64,000 bases of DNA from Apophysomyces variabilis. Its lineage: Eukaryota; Mucoromycota; Mucoromycetes; Mucorales; Mucoraceae. A model generated the notes under the pieces. The model was not told where the DNA came from. It did no database searches and saw only the letters and a program-made list of their open reading frames with translations. The position numbers and the translations under genes are program-made. The stretch covers positions 186,001 through 250,000 of the forward strand of contig MZZL01000383.1 of NCBI GenBank assembly GCA_002749535.1, given 5' to 3'. Below, in pieces: positions 37,067-50,104 of this stretch; position 1 is the first letter of the stretch, and each line of letters begins with the position of its first letter.

Positions 37067-37842
37067 TTTTTTTGTTGTTGTTGTTAAAGACGAGCTTTTT
37101 TTTTGAGTTTCGTTCAATCTCGAGATGTGAATGAGTTGAAGACGTCAAATGGAGTTTGGAGATGATACACAACTAGTTTCGTTTCTTTTTCTTCTTCTTT
37201 CCACAAGCACAAAAAAAAATTTAGACCGAAAAAAAAAGAAAGAAAAAAAGAAAAAGGGGTTGAGAAAACAGAAGCACCGTTTTTTTTATATGTAAAGAAA
37301 AAAAAAAGATGGGGGGAAAAGGCCTTTTCATGAAAAGGCTGTTTCCAAGCGCACCCCCCACTGTGTAACTGCAACGGTGTTAATAATGCTACGTATGTGT
37401 GAAAAGGGATATTTAAATATATGGCCTACTGTAAAAAAAAAACTTCGTCATCTCAAAAAAAAACCCACTAACTAAATTAGCAATAGCGCGTGGGCTTGCT
37501 TTGTTAAGTAAAGCGATCTCTCCCCCCTCTTTCTCTCTCTCTCACACACGCATCCATACACACATACGTACACGCACATAAACCGAATGAACTAACTAGA
37601 AAGAACGTGTAAAGCATATTATATTCATCCAAAAAGAAAATCTGTAGATAAATCAAAGAGATAAATAGACACACATACTGAGAGAATCCTTAGCACCATG
37701 CCACTTGTGGCTCTTCTCACCATGTTCTCTTCTTTTGTTGGTGTCCAGAAAAAAACGGACTGTCTGTCTGTCTCTCTGTCTGTGTGACTGACTCCTTCCG
37801 GTCAACCCTTCTGCTTTGTATATTTTTTTATACTTGCCCATC
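37067..37842. promoter_or_regulatory. Divergent promoter region, SSN6 / TMEM115
   Basis: 776 bp between two divergent start codons. It is rich in poly-A, poly-T and CT/CA tracts (37430-37470, 37518-37545), typical of nucleosome-depleted promoters. No specific factor site was assigned. Confidence 0.45.
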
Positions 37843-39346
37843 ATGGCCATGTCCCAAACATTCAAAACAACCCTATCCAATGTACCGCCCTTGACAAAAG
37901 CGCTCGTCACAACCCTCATCGTCCTTTCCACTGCATCTTACTTGTACATTTACAAACAACAAATAGACCAAGATCCTGATGAAAACCTTCTACCTTTCTG
38001 TCCCTTTATCGGCCTCCTGCCGGGAATGTACGCTCCCATCTTTTTTCTAACAATTTTTTTTTAACTTTCTACTACTTAGGATTGTCGTCACGCCCTGGAC
38101 TTTGCTTACTGCGGCCTTCTATGAAAGTAACCTATTTTCAGTAAGTTCTTTTGTCCTAAAAGAATACAAGGGCTAAGTAACTTATGTATCTATATCTATA
38201 TCAAAGCTGCTAGGAAGTGTGGTTATTCTTTTACTATGTGGAAAATATCTGGAACGCGTCTGGGGCAGCAGAGAATTGCTTAAGTATGTTCTACTCACAG
38301 CCACTCTCTCGAATGTCGTGACCTGGTTCGGTCTATTGGTCTCCTTCTATATCAGCCGCAATGAGGAATACCTGCAAGTACACAAACTGAAACCAAAGAA
38401 ACCAAGGAACTAATGAAACCTTTACTGTTTCCCAGATATGCTACCCAGATCAATGGTATGGCAGGTGTCTTTTCTGCTTTTTTGGTTGCTTTCAAGCATC
38501 TTATTCCGGAACATAAAATTGCATTACTGGGTGGTGCGGTTTCCATACGTGTCAAGGTAAGAATCCTTTTTTTAGTATTCTGTTTGCAATGAGTGGCTGA
38601 AATGATGTATACTAGAATCTGATTGGTGTGGCAACAGCCGTGAGCGTGGCGTGTCTAGTCTTGTTTAATGCCATTGTCTTTTACAATTTGGTTAACATCG
38701 GCTGGGTCATTGGATGGATCTACATTCGTTTCTTTAAATATCAAGATGGTATTCAGGGCGATCGTAGTGAAACCTTTGCCTTTATTACATTCCTACCCGA
38801 ATTTTTGCAGTGAGTATATTATCATCATCATCATCACTTTAAACCCTTTCTCTCTGACTGGTCATATTTTGTTACCTTATCTTTTCGTCTATCCCATTAG
38901 TCCTATTGCTGGATTTGTGTCCAATACCGTGTTCAATATTCTTGTCGCACTTCGATGCTGTAACCCGATCCAGAGAACGTATGCCTATGATCTTGAGAAT
39001 CAGGCAGGTGTCCGCACAGCCCCATTGCCTGGTAGCGCAAGAGCTGAAGCAGAGCGACGAAGGTAATACGGAAAAAAAAAGAGCATAACAAATAGAAGAG
39101 TTAAGACTCACTTCGAATTAAAAAAAAAAACATAGGGCATTGGCACTAAAAGCCTTGGATATAAAGTTATCCTCCAAGTCATCACCGGTTCCTACCGTTA
39201 CCCCAGTTGCTCCAGTAACGACATCCTCGGAAACGGTACGGGCAACAGAAAATAATGTCTTGTTTGATGCGGAGGAATCCTCTAGCAAGACGGAAATTGG
39301 AGGAAACACAGTAGAGGAAGAAGCATCAACGGCCAAGCGTGATTGA
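37843..39346 (+). CDS. TMEM115-family Golgi rhomboid-like membrane protein
   Basis: Seven exons: 37843-38027, 38080-38140, 38207-38373, 38436-38556, 38616-38809, 38901-39062 and 39136-39346, giving 366 aa. Landmarks are VVTPWTLLTAAFYE, LCGKYLERVWGSREL, ATQINGMAGVFSAFLVAFKHLIPEH, IGWIYIRFFKY and HPIAGFVSNTVFNI. Five or six membrane helices are expected, then a Ser/Thr-rich cytosolic tail. The family is an inactive rhomboid relative, important for Golgi-to-ER retrograde traffic in animals (yeast YOL107W).
Intron 3 starts GCAAGT. Only this GC donor gives EEYL-YATQINGM in frame; the GT 5 nt downstream shifts the frame. An earlier in-frame codon exists but the first ATG is 37843. Confidence 0.9.
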
Positions 39347-41643
39347 AGTGTATTTTTTCTTTCTTATATGTGGGATGGGGGGGATTGACTGTATACCTAA
39401 CTGTAGCTGGGATACAATGCCTGCATCACCAGCGATATAAGCGTTACACAAGATGGGTGATGGATTTGTTGATGTTTAAAAAAAAAGAAAGTTTTGTACT
39501 ATTTTAAAATGGAAAAAGTTTTCTGTCTCACAGAAAAAAAAAAGAATCATTGGGGGGAGAGAGAGACTGAGATAAAAGAGGGGGGGCTGAACAAGTCAAA
39601 AATCTCAGTAACCGATGGAAGTGTGTTTTTGTGTCACATTGCTGAAGTGGTACGTAAAAAAAACCCCGAGGGAAAATTTTATTTCTTTTTTGATGGAAAT
39701 GATTTAAGTGCATTTTCCAAATGTGAGTTGGATTCACACTGCGTTTGACGGGAAAACCGGACGTTTTGGTTATTTTCGTACCCTGTAGATCATGTGCAAA
39801 TGGTGTTGCACCAAACTTAAATGATATGTTTACACTCACATGCGAAACCTTAATGAATTTCTTCCTTGACAGGTTCTGGACAATGCCTCCTTGTTTCCAA
39901 ACACAACAACCTAACTTCCAAATAACACAACCGATAAATACCATGGAAAAATAGATCTCCCCCTCTCCCTCTTCCCCTTCAGGCATACAGAATGAACCTT
40001 TTTGCCGGAGGGGAGGAAGAGAAAGAAGGAATTGCGTACTACTAAATATAGGATTCTGTTACCAGAGGGAAAGGGGGCGGCCTATCCGATTCAGCCCCTG
40101 AAGATTGTTTTCGCGGAATTTTTTTTGTAGTCCATGAACAGAGGTAAGTCCTTTACGTTGATCTTTCCCGGATGGACAACACATACACATGTATAGACTA
40201 ATAAGGGATAAATCACACGTTGTACATACCTTACATAGCTTATATAGTTCTTACTGGGGACAAAACGCAGAAATTAAAAAAAGAAAAAGAGCAAAAAAGT
40301 CCTATTCATATGGCAGATCTTTTTTCTACCTCCTTCAGTCCCATAAGGGTAATAATGACTATTGACCGGGTGTAACACATTAGATACAGAAATGATAACA
40401 AAATAAAGAAGGTGAATTAAATTATGTATGGTATGAAATAAACCTTTTGACATCAAATCTGAAAAGTGACGCAATACAAAGGTAGTTCGTAGACTTATCT
40501 AAAAGCATACTTTATACCTGAATAAACCAAAAATTGTTATTCAGTCAACATGGACTTATTCCATGCATAGGCACAAGATACCTTCAGACAGACGCCAAAA
40601 TGAACGTTCAAAATAATATAAACAAGTAGACACCTATACAATGGATAACCAGGTAATTAAGCAAATTCCTCTTGTTCATACGGCCTGATAAGTAGGGAAT
40701 TTGTTGACGTAGACCTTACTGCTACAAAAAGTAATCACATCGAGAATAGTATCCCCCGGGATGTTGGAGGTATAGATCTGTACATGAATCAGCGAGAAAC
40801 ATATGGAAATAAATAAACGGTACAGTAACATCACCATATGAAACTTTGCCAAAATGAAGGAAGAAGCCGACGCATAAGGTGATCAAGGATTAACCTGCAG
40901 GTAGATCAGTGCTGTATGCGCTCAAGCGTCTGCATAAAAAAAGATATGGACCGATTCAAGATCCAATACTACGATTACTACAAATACTACAATTACTGAT
41001 TACTCTGTAAGCCGCGTTTTCTCTAGACAAGTACAACTTGAGCATGAAGTGAAGACATAATATATGATATTCATGAGCATGGCTCTTCAACTTTTACTTT
41101 TCAATACCACCCATCTATCATTTCTTCTTTTTTTTTTCTTTTCTGCTAAATCTGCAGATGCGCGCATTTCACCGTGACCATTGCATTGTTTCACGGGATC
41201 TATTCTTGTCTAATTTGGATTTAACCGAAAGATCACACCCGTAGTATTGCTATTCTGTCTTTATTTTCCATGCTTACGACGCGAATATCTCAAGTAGGCA
41301 ACGTTTATTACTGATGTCATTTTCGGCTGCATGAACCTTATCCAGTAGTTTATTTTAACAATACCACTAGCAACAACACCTAACTCTGTGCAGATACTTG
41401 GGTTATTTTATTTTTATAATGACTTTTATATAGCGTAAGTGCACAATTGGTCGACTCACAAAAGGAACTTCTCCTGAAGCCATTTGGTAGAGTTTCTTCT
41501 TACGACTGATTGGACGCAATTTTTGTGGCGGATCTCCAAATTTGTTACCCAAGGGCAAACCAAGGGAACTCAGGATGACGTCTCAATTTGAAAAAACAAA
41601 TTTGTAAGTTTCCCAGCAGAAGCTTTTCCAGGTCAAACCAGCC
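39347..41643. other. 2.3-kb intergenic region, no gene seen
   Basis: Frames up to 152 codons exist (39528-39986, -), but that one is made largely of low-complexity flanks and has no exon partners or family features. Most of 40.1-41.5 kb is AT-rich without coding character. Confidence 0.5.
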
Positions 41644-44046
41644 ATGTCATTCCAGTCTCTATTGAAACGGGAAGGCTGGAGACCACAAAACTTTTCCTTT
41701 TTCGCATCGGCAAAGGTGTTATGTCGAAATTGCTTGTCCAGACGATTATCCCTACAGCAGACAGCTCAAATTGTCACTGTAACGCGACCAAAGAAGCCTG
41801 ATTGGTCGCGTCAGTCGGTCCTGGTATATTCATCCCCCCTTATGAAGCAGAGACGCTTTTTACCACGAATGCAACCGATCTCCTTTTTGAATCCCGCAAA
41901 ACCAGAAGAGCTAAGTCTGATCGATCAGCTACGCCAGGAACTCTATTATGGCGCAGACCATGCCGACCGACATCACGCACGATCCTCTGTGGCTAGAAGA
42001 GTGGTCGGCCGTCGGAAGAAAAGAATGAAGCTGTTACGACTTTACGGACGTGTTCGACAGGATCCTATGCTGCTTCAACAGTTAACAGACGACGATTTCA
42101 GTGCGCTTGTTGCTGCATTCACACCGAACCCGGATAACAAAGTGGTAAACAAAGTGTCCCGCGTAGCCGTCCAAATACTGGAAGACCTTAGCACGCTCAA
42201 TTCGCGAAATGCACAGTTTACCAAAGAAAATGCAGAGAATCTGGTTTCGTTCTACAGGGAACTTGGGAAACTGAATCGAGCACAAAGCACAGTCGAAGAA
42301 ATGCTTAAAGCGGGTCAGACACCATCTCAAGAAACCTTTACTGGCTTGATCTCATTACTGTCATGTCACAACCGATTGGAAGATGCCGAAGCATGGGTAG
42401 CTAAGATGAAATCCTACGACGTCTGGCCACCGTCAGAGATTTCGGTCGCGTATATTGTAGAGGGCTGGTTACGACTCGGAGAGAAGGAAAAAGCGATCCG
42501 TTTTTTAACTCAATATTCTGGCGATATTAACATTTTCTTGAAAACAACTGAATCAGCGGATGATAATTATGACTTACTGGACGTTGCCTTGGATAAGTTC
42601 GCCAAAACTTGTATCAATGACTGGCGATTGAACGATGCAAGAAAATTTTACCAGCGAAGGCGCGAACTTGGTCTGAAGACACGACATATCCTTAACAGGC
42701 TTTTGGGGAAAAGCTTGTATACGTTTCAAACATCGGTAGCACACGACTTGCTGGAGGACACGGTAAAATGCGAAGATAAGGAGGGGTATAGAATGGTCGC
42801 AAGAAGACTGTTGACATGGTACCTTTCGCGGGAGGATGCAAAGCAAGCTGCGGAATTATGGGCGGCTGTAAATATATCAGAAGATGTGCTGGGACAGCAG
42901 CTGTGCTTGCGTTTAATAGTACTTTTGGCGAAGAGTAGACATCACGTAGACCTTATACGGTTATACTGGCAATTCAAAACACGATACCCTACAGCAATGA
43001 CGCTAGATCTATATACAACTACCTTACAAGGACTAATACGAAGCAAACAGTATGGACTTGCGCGAGAAGTCTTCACAGATCTCAAGGCACAGGTACCATC
43101 CATAGGCACCAATCAAGAAGTACTGCTGCCATTATATTCCCTTTGTGCTCAGACCGGAGATGTTGAAATGTTCGAAGAAGTTCTTCGCATGAACGAAAAA
43201 GTCGGTCAGATATCCCATCAAGCCTTAACATCTTTGATCGCATGTTATATCACCGCTTGTGATCTATCAGCAGCTCTGTCCATGTTCAAAAAGCTCTCCC
43301 ATCATGCCTTTAGTCCTGATGTTGTCGATTTCAATTTACTGATACGGCTGACAGCGCAACAGGAGAATTTCAAAGAGTTCAGCAAAATTCTGGGTATTTT
43401 GGAACATATGCGAATGGTGGGTGTTGCTCCTGACGAGACGACATTGCGCACACTGTTGAGCATCTATAAACAAGGGCACATTAAGGACAAGTTGTTCGAG
43501 AAGTTACTGAATGACCCTGGCGCTTCCGTGGCGGATCAGATCTGGATCAACAATATCGCGCTGACCCGTCTCATGGCCGTTTCTGGTCCTGGCCGGGCAG
43601 CTGCAGTGTTTTTGGACAACGACCGCGGTGCTCTATTTGAGTCGACCAAGGGTGAACCGATCAAGGCCGACCACATTACCTACAAACTACTGATCGATGC
43701 CGCGGTAGAACGACCCCGGTCGATGCCCCTGGCCCATCGATTATACGTAAATATGCGTGCTCAAGGCATGAAGCCACCTCGCGAAATATACCACCAAATG
43801 ATTCTCGGATGGGCAAGGAAGGGTCGCTTGCAGCGGGCACGCAGGATCATGGAAGAGATGGAGCAAGACACGGGAGTTCCTCCGGACAAACGAACCTATA
43901 GCATGTTGATTGAGGGATTCCTTATTTTGAATAGAGTAGATCTGGCAAGAGAAGTGATAGCCCAGGATATGGAAAGTCACAACATCAAACCAGATAAATT
44001 TATGCTGCGGAGAATCGCGAAACAAGCTGAGCTGTTAGCGCAATAA
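41644..44046 (+). CDS. Pentatricopeptide/TPR-like repeat protein, probably mitochondrial
   Basis: A single exon encodes 800 aa with no intron, unlike most neighbours. The N-terminus (about 1-60) is rich in Arg, Ser, Leu and Lys and poor in acid, fitting a mitochondrial presequence. From about residue 170 helical-hairpin repeats of about 35 residues follow, PPR-like: TFTGLISLLSCHNRLEDAEAW, VDFNLLIRLTAQQENFKEF, IYHQMILGWARKGRLQRARR and TYSMLIEGFLILNRVDLARE. Such proteins bind organellar RNA and act in maturation or translation of mitochondrial transcripts. The particular RNA target cannot be read from sequence. The start at 41644 is the first ATG and has a suitable presequence after it. Confidence 0.8.
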   Translation: MSFQSLLKREGWRPQNFSFFASAKVLCRNCLSRRLSLQQTAQIVTVTRPKKPDWSRQSVLVYSSPLMKQRRFLPRMQPISFLNPAKPEELSLIDQLRQELYYGADHADRHHARSSVARRVVGRRKKRMKLLRLYGRVRQDPMLLQQLTDDDFSALVAAFTPNPDNKVVNKVSRVAVQILEDLSTLNSRNAQFTKENAENLVSFYRELGKLNRAQSTVEEMLKAGQTPSQETFTGLISLLSCHNRLEDAEAWVAKMKSYDVWPPSEISVAYIVEGWLRLGEKEKAIRFLTQYSGDINIFLKTTESADDNYDLLDVALDKFAKTCINDWRLNDARKFYQRRRELGLKTRHILNRLLGKSLYTFQTSVAHDLLEDTVKCEDKEGYRMVARRLLTWYLSREDAKQAAELWAAVNISEDVLGQQLCLRLIVLLAKSRHHVDLIRLYWQFKTRYPTAMTLDLYTTTLQGLIRSKQYGLAREVFTDLKAQVPSIGTNQEVLLPLYSLCAQTGDVEMFEEVLRMNEKVGQISHQALTSLIACYITACDLSAALSMFKKLSHHAFSPDVVDFNLLIRLTAQQENFKEFSKILGILEHMRMVGVAPDETTLRTLLSIYKQGHIKDKLFEKLLNDPGASVADQIWINNIALTRLMAVSGPGRAAAVFLDNDRGALFESTKGEPIKADHITYKLLIDAAVERPRSMPLAHRLYVNMRAQGMKPPREIYHQMILGWARKGRLQRARRIMEEMEQDTGVPPDKRTYSMLIEGFLILNRVDLAREVIAQDMESHNIKPDKFMLRRIAKQAELLAQ

Positions 44047-45684
<1,638 letters not shown>

Positions 45685-46509
45685 ATGCCCCCATAGGTGG
45701 AGAATACCCAAAGCATTGCACACTAAGGTTTCAGTGAGTGAAATAATGTTTCTCGGATGAACGATAATAAAAATGTTGCGTTCCAAAACTAAAAAAGAAG
45801 CCTGTCCGTTTCAAGCTAAAAAAGAAAACTAGATGATCTTGTTTCTATTTCTTTTTGAGGGGGAGGCTTAGTCATCTATCTGCTTTCAATCAAATGAGAT
45901 AGATTAGGGCTTTTATCCATGGCGTAAGGTATGTTAAAGATTTCTGGAAACATGCTATATGAGCAGGTTTTGTTGACTATACAATCGATATACATGCACA
46001 TCAAGCCCTAACATTTTACCAATCCATATACAAGAATGTAGATCGACATCGTTCATACCCGATTAGAAAACAACGAAAACTTTGAAAGTGCAACTTGATA
46101 TAAACAAGGTAATAGCAAAGCTTTTCTTTTTTTTCTTTCAGAAATGTTGAGATGACCATCCGACAAACGATGTTTCCCTAATTTGCTTCAAACGGGAATA
46201 TAAAACAATCTACATCAAACATCTATTCTTTTTTCTTAGTGTATCAAGAACTTGACCTTTTCAGTAAACATAACAATACTTATCACAGACAAAAAGGACT
46301 AACTAAAATTTGCAAAATCCTGTAATTTTGTTTAATTATAAAAGATTTGGGGTTATAGTCGTTAAGAGCAAAAAAAAAAAAAAAGGTAAAAAAAAAATCT
46401 GGAACTGAATAATAATAGAATCCTATAGAGAAAAGAAAAAAAAAGAAAAAAATCGTTTGGAGAAGTTCGAAAAAAAAAAAAAAAGGAAGTTACTTCCATA
46501 GGATTACGT
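45685..46509. other. Intergenic, 3' flank of the cyclin gene
   Basis: AT-rich with several A-runs (46370-46385, 46437-46452, 46469-46485) just beyond the cyclin stop codon, fitting a - strand polyadenylation region. No gene was seen. Confidence 0.5.
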
Positions 46510-47980
46510 TTAGTTGAAGTTTCTCCATGATAATGGTGGAACAGTACGATTATGGACTGGTTGCGAAAATGGTTGCGAGGAGTAGTACGAATGATAACCT
46601 TGCTGATTACAATCGATAGGGTGGATGCTGTAACCAAAAGGATCCCAAGAGGAAGAGGAGGAAGTGGATGATTGGGGGTGAATGGATGATTGTTGTTGAA
46701 TTGGGGCGAGTCGACAGTCACCAGAATACCTGCGATTGAGGTCACTACTGTTAAAATAAAGACGATCGCCTACGGGCGGCGGCAATTGAGGGGCTTGTTT
46801 TGTAAAAGCATGACGACCAATAGGTGGCGGAAAAGACCCAGGTCGCTGAGAACTATACTGCTGTTGTAGTTGCTGTTGCTTTTTATCCACAATAAAAAGT
46901 TGATATTCCCGTTCTCTTTCGGAAGAATGATAAGATGTGGAAGACGAAGACGACGATGACGATGAGGAAATCAAGGACTCCCATAGCGCACGTTGCCGTT
47001 GCTTCAATTCCTCTACCTCTTGTAATCGTCGTCTCTTTTCCTCTTCCTCCCGTCGCTGTTGTTCGTCTTCATAGAGTCCCAAATTTCTGAGCATTGCCAG
47101 GATGGTTCGTTGACGTTGCTGCGGATTGTCCAAGCTTGCGAATTGTGCACAATCACGACATAAATCGAGAACTTCTTTCCACCGCATAAATTCGTTATCA
47201 CGTACGAAGAGGTTGTAATCCAGCGCTTCCAGGAACTCCGCTTCCATAATGTTCAAGTCGTGCACCTTCATCCCACTTACGTCGGACCATGTTTTGTTCG
47301 TAAATGTATTGTCGTCAAGAAATTTGTTTGCTGCAGGGATATTGTCAATCTCACTTGTCTGATAACATAAAAAGAAAAACAAACACTTACCAAGAATCAA
47401 AGCAACAATGAACAGACGGTATTCTGAGCCTTCTGCTCCTTCAATAAATGGATTTGATTGCAACAAAATCGCAATATATTTCAAAGCAAGACAAACAGCG
47501 GACTCTGAGAGCTGCGTTGCAGTGAGTATCTGTACCAAAAAAAAGTTAAGGGATAATTTTTTTTGGTGTTAGATATGCATCTTGCTGCATTTCAGGGCAT
47601 CATTTTACCTGCAAGCAGAACTTTTTGAATGCTGGACTTGGGTCAAACGTGAGTGCGGGAAAGGACGATCGATAGAGCGAAGGTGTACCCGTCTGTCTGT
47701 TTGCCGGTTTTCTCGCGTGCCACATCACATAGACCATGAAAGCTGCAAATTCAGAGAGCTGCGCCATCACGTGGGTAACGGACTGGTCTGCCAGAGGAGG
47801 AGATGGCGGTGGTGGCAAGAGGTGCTCAAATGCGGACGGTCTCTTCTCGGGCAACTGTGCTGTTGATGTGTACGGAAACGGCAGACTAGGTACCTGGTTG
47901 TTGAAGAACCCAGGTTTGTTGGTTGGGAATAACGTGTACGTCTGAGCTGGCTCAACTCTCAAATGCATAGTGGCAGACAT
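46510..47980 (-). CDS. PCL/PHO80-type cyclin
   Basis: Exons in gene order: 47609-47980, 47391-47529 and 46510-47330, giving 443 aa. A Pro-rich N-terminus precedes the cyclin box (about residues 65-235): AAFMVYVMWHARKP, LSESAVCLALKYI, LFIVALIL-ANKFLDDNTFTN (across intron 2), and MEAEFLEALDYNLFV. The C-terminal half is low complexity, with Glu/Arg, poly-Ser and Gln/Pro/Tyr-rich stretches.
The KFLDDNTFTNK motif is typical of Pho80/Pcl cyclins, which pair with Pho85-like CDKs in phosphate, polarity and cell-cycle control. Intron 2 must use the CTGCAG acceptor at 47331-47332; the first acceptor would insert 10 odd residues. Start chosen at the first ATG (47980); another ATG four codons later is possible. 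Confidence 0.87.
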
Positions 47981-48639
47981 ACAGACTGGCGGGGAAGCAA
48001 ATTGGGAGGGCGGCGAGATAGCGTACAACAGGGAGAAGTAGCTTGTGCCGCCTGATCAGAAGCCTGACAGGCACAGAACGTAACGAGTTCTTGGAGAAGA
48101 GAAACAAGGGAAACGAAGCAAGAAAGCTTTTTCCTTGGAGATGGCGTGCACGTTTCGCTGAACTCTCAGTCAAGAAAAGGAAGAAGAAAAAAGAAGGAAA
48201 AGGAAAAACAAGACTGTGGGAGAGAAAACGAACAACAAAAAAATTCTGTTGATTTTTAAGTACATGGCGGAAAAAGTTGGTCCAGCAGTCACTCCCATGG
48301 CCCTTTCCCATCGAACCCACACAACCAAACATCCTATGCCAGTGATAGAAAAAGAGAAAGCTCTTTCTTTTTCCTTATTCTGTTTGTCTGCACAGTAAGA
48401 GGTAGGGGTGTGTGTGTGTGTGTGTATGTTCAGTCCTGTTGACAAGTTGTAAGCTTATTAATTATAAGAGATTGGATACCGGCTGAAACGGCGTGCAATT
48501 ATGATGTGATACGTGACCGATCCTGCCGTAATGATTGGCTAAAATAGAACTTTTTTTTATTTACGAAATAAAGATGGGAATATGCCGCATTAAGGCCCAT
48601 CCAGGAATAATAAGGAAATAACGGAAGGGCCCGCAGGAT
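47981..48639. other. Intergenic, 659 bp
   Basis: Spacer between two - strand genes, holding the cyclin promoter and the 3' flank of the coiled-coil gene. A (TG)n run lies at 48411-48424. No gene was seen. Confidence 0.5.
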
Positions 48640-49937
48640 TTACCTCGGCGAATAATAATCTGATTCTGCGGCATCCGCCAGTGATGACGGCGATGAGTCG
48701 GAAGAAGTCCCGCTACTGGATACAGTTCGCACGATCGTGTTATCCTTTGGCAAAGGAGGAGGGATGGGGAACGCATGAATATCTGAAAACGAAGATTCTG
48801 ATTTCAACCTCTCAGGATACCGCCAGTCCTATATCATTCTTTCCGTTAATCCGCATACAGGCAAAAAAAAACCGCACAATAAGGGTATATACTCGTTTTT
48901 TTTACCTTTTGCAGATCAATTACTTCCATTTCCATCCTTTCAAAATCACGTTCAAGCTGACTGACAATATCGTCCTTCATACGTAGCTCACATTTCAGCA
49001 TTTCGGTATCATCCTCTTTCTCTTTCAATAATTCATAAAGTGCTTCCTGATCACTGTGCAATGCTTTTATATCCTCACGTAACTGAAGATTTTCCAACTC
49101 CAACGCACTGGCCAAGGTCCCCGCAGCAATATTAGAATGGATCACCGGTCGGCAAATATGTTGCGGCTCCGGCTTTTGTTCCTCGCTTTCCGGTGGTAGA
49201 GTCAATACAGAAATACCTTGACTAAGCGGCTGATTGGTGTAGCAACATGTCTTATCACATGTCGGATTACCTTCCAACTGCAAATGGCTTAAGTGCTCAG
49301 GAAAAAAAAAATAAGTCGGTGTTTTCTTTTACCTGTCGATATAAAAGGTTGATGATCTGTACGAGGTATTCATATTCTGGTCCCACGTTTTTCATTTTCC
49401 GAATTTGATCATCACGCAGTTTGTTCAATTCTTCCTAAATGATGTAACCCTGCTGGTCAACCTTCCTCCTTCCTTCGACTCGATGTCTACGTACCTACCG
49501 TTTTCATCATAAGATCATCCTGAAGAAGTCTATTACTGCGTTGCAGTCGAATATTCTGCAGTCGAAGTTCGTTCATTTCTTGTTTGAGCTCGGCTGTTTC
49601 TTGATCAACCAACCGATCGCAATCGAGCTTCAGGATGCGGTTGGTACGTACAAGTCGAACATTAGCTGTGGTAAGGTCTTCTATCTGCGCTTCTAATTGT
49701 CGTATCCGTGTGTCGAGATTGCCACTTGCTATGGCTCTTCGAGGCTCGTCCAATGTGGGCTGATGAATAACAGGTCAGGGTCAGGTTACGCGACGTAAAA
49801 ACAAAAAAAAAAAAGAACAGTACCAGTCTTGAAGAAGAGGAATCGTGTAATGGTATTGAATAATTCATTAAATTATTAACTGTACTTATTTTGTCCTTAG
49901 TGGCAGTAGTTGCCATGGGCATAGAATAGCGATGCAT
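48640..49937 (-). CDS. Coiled-coil protein of unknown function
   Basis: Exons in gene order: 49824-49937, 49499-49759, 49333-49434, 48906-49277 and 48640-48828, all phase 0, giving 345 aa. Two coiled coils are evident: residues about 50-125 (LDTRIRQLEAQIEDLTTANV, LRLQNIRLQRSNRLLQDDL) and 205-280 (LELENLQLREDIKALHSDQE, DIVSQLERDFERMEMEVIDL). Between them is a Cys-containing linker (NPTCDKTCC). The tail is Ser/Asp-rich and likely disordered. Leucine and Asn spacing suggests dimerisation. I do not recognise a family. It is head-to-head with the Rho GEF gene, 167 bp apart. The consistent phase-0 splicing supports a real gene. Confidence 0.7.
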
Positions 49938-50104
49938 TGTTTTACAATCAAAGAAAGAAGAGACAAAAAGACAGAACAATTGTGGAAAGGGGACCTAATG
50001 TCGGCCTTTCAACTGACAATTTGACACACATGATAGACCATTGCCTTTTTTATGGTCAAAAGGCGTAGTTCTTTTCTCTTTCTCAACTTTCCCACTTTCT
50101 CCTT
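49938..50104. promoter_or_regulatory. Shared divergent promoter, coiled-coil gene / Rho GEF (167 bp)
   Basis: The two proposed start codons are 167 bp apart. The start of the Rho GEF is itself uncertain, so the true spacing may differ. Confidence 0.35.

Noticed and set aside
39528..39986. 152-codon - strand frame
   Set aside because: Low-complexity ends, no splice partners, no family features; a chance frame in intergenic DNA.
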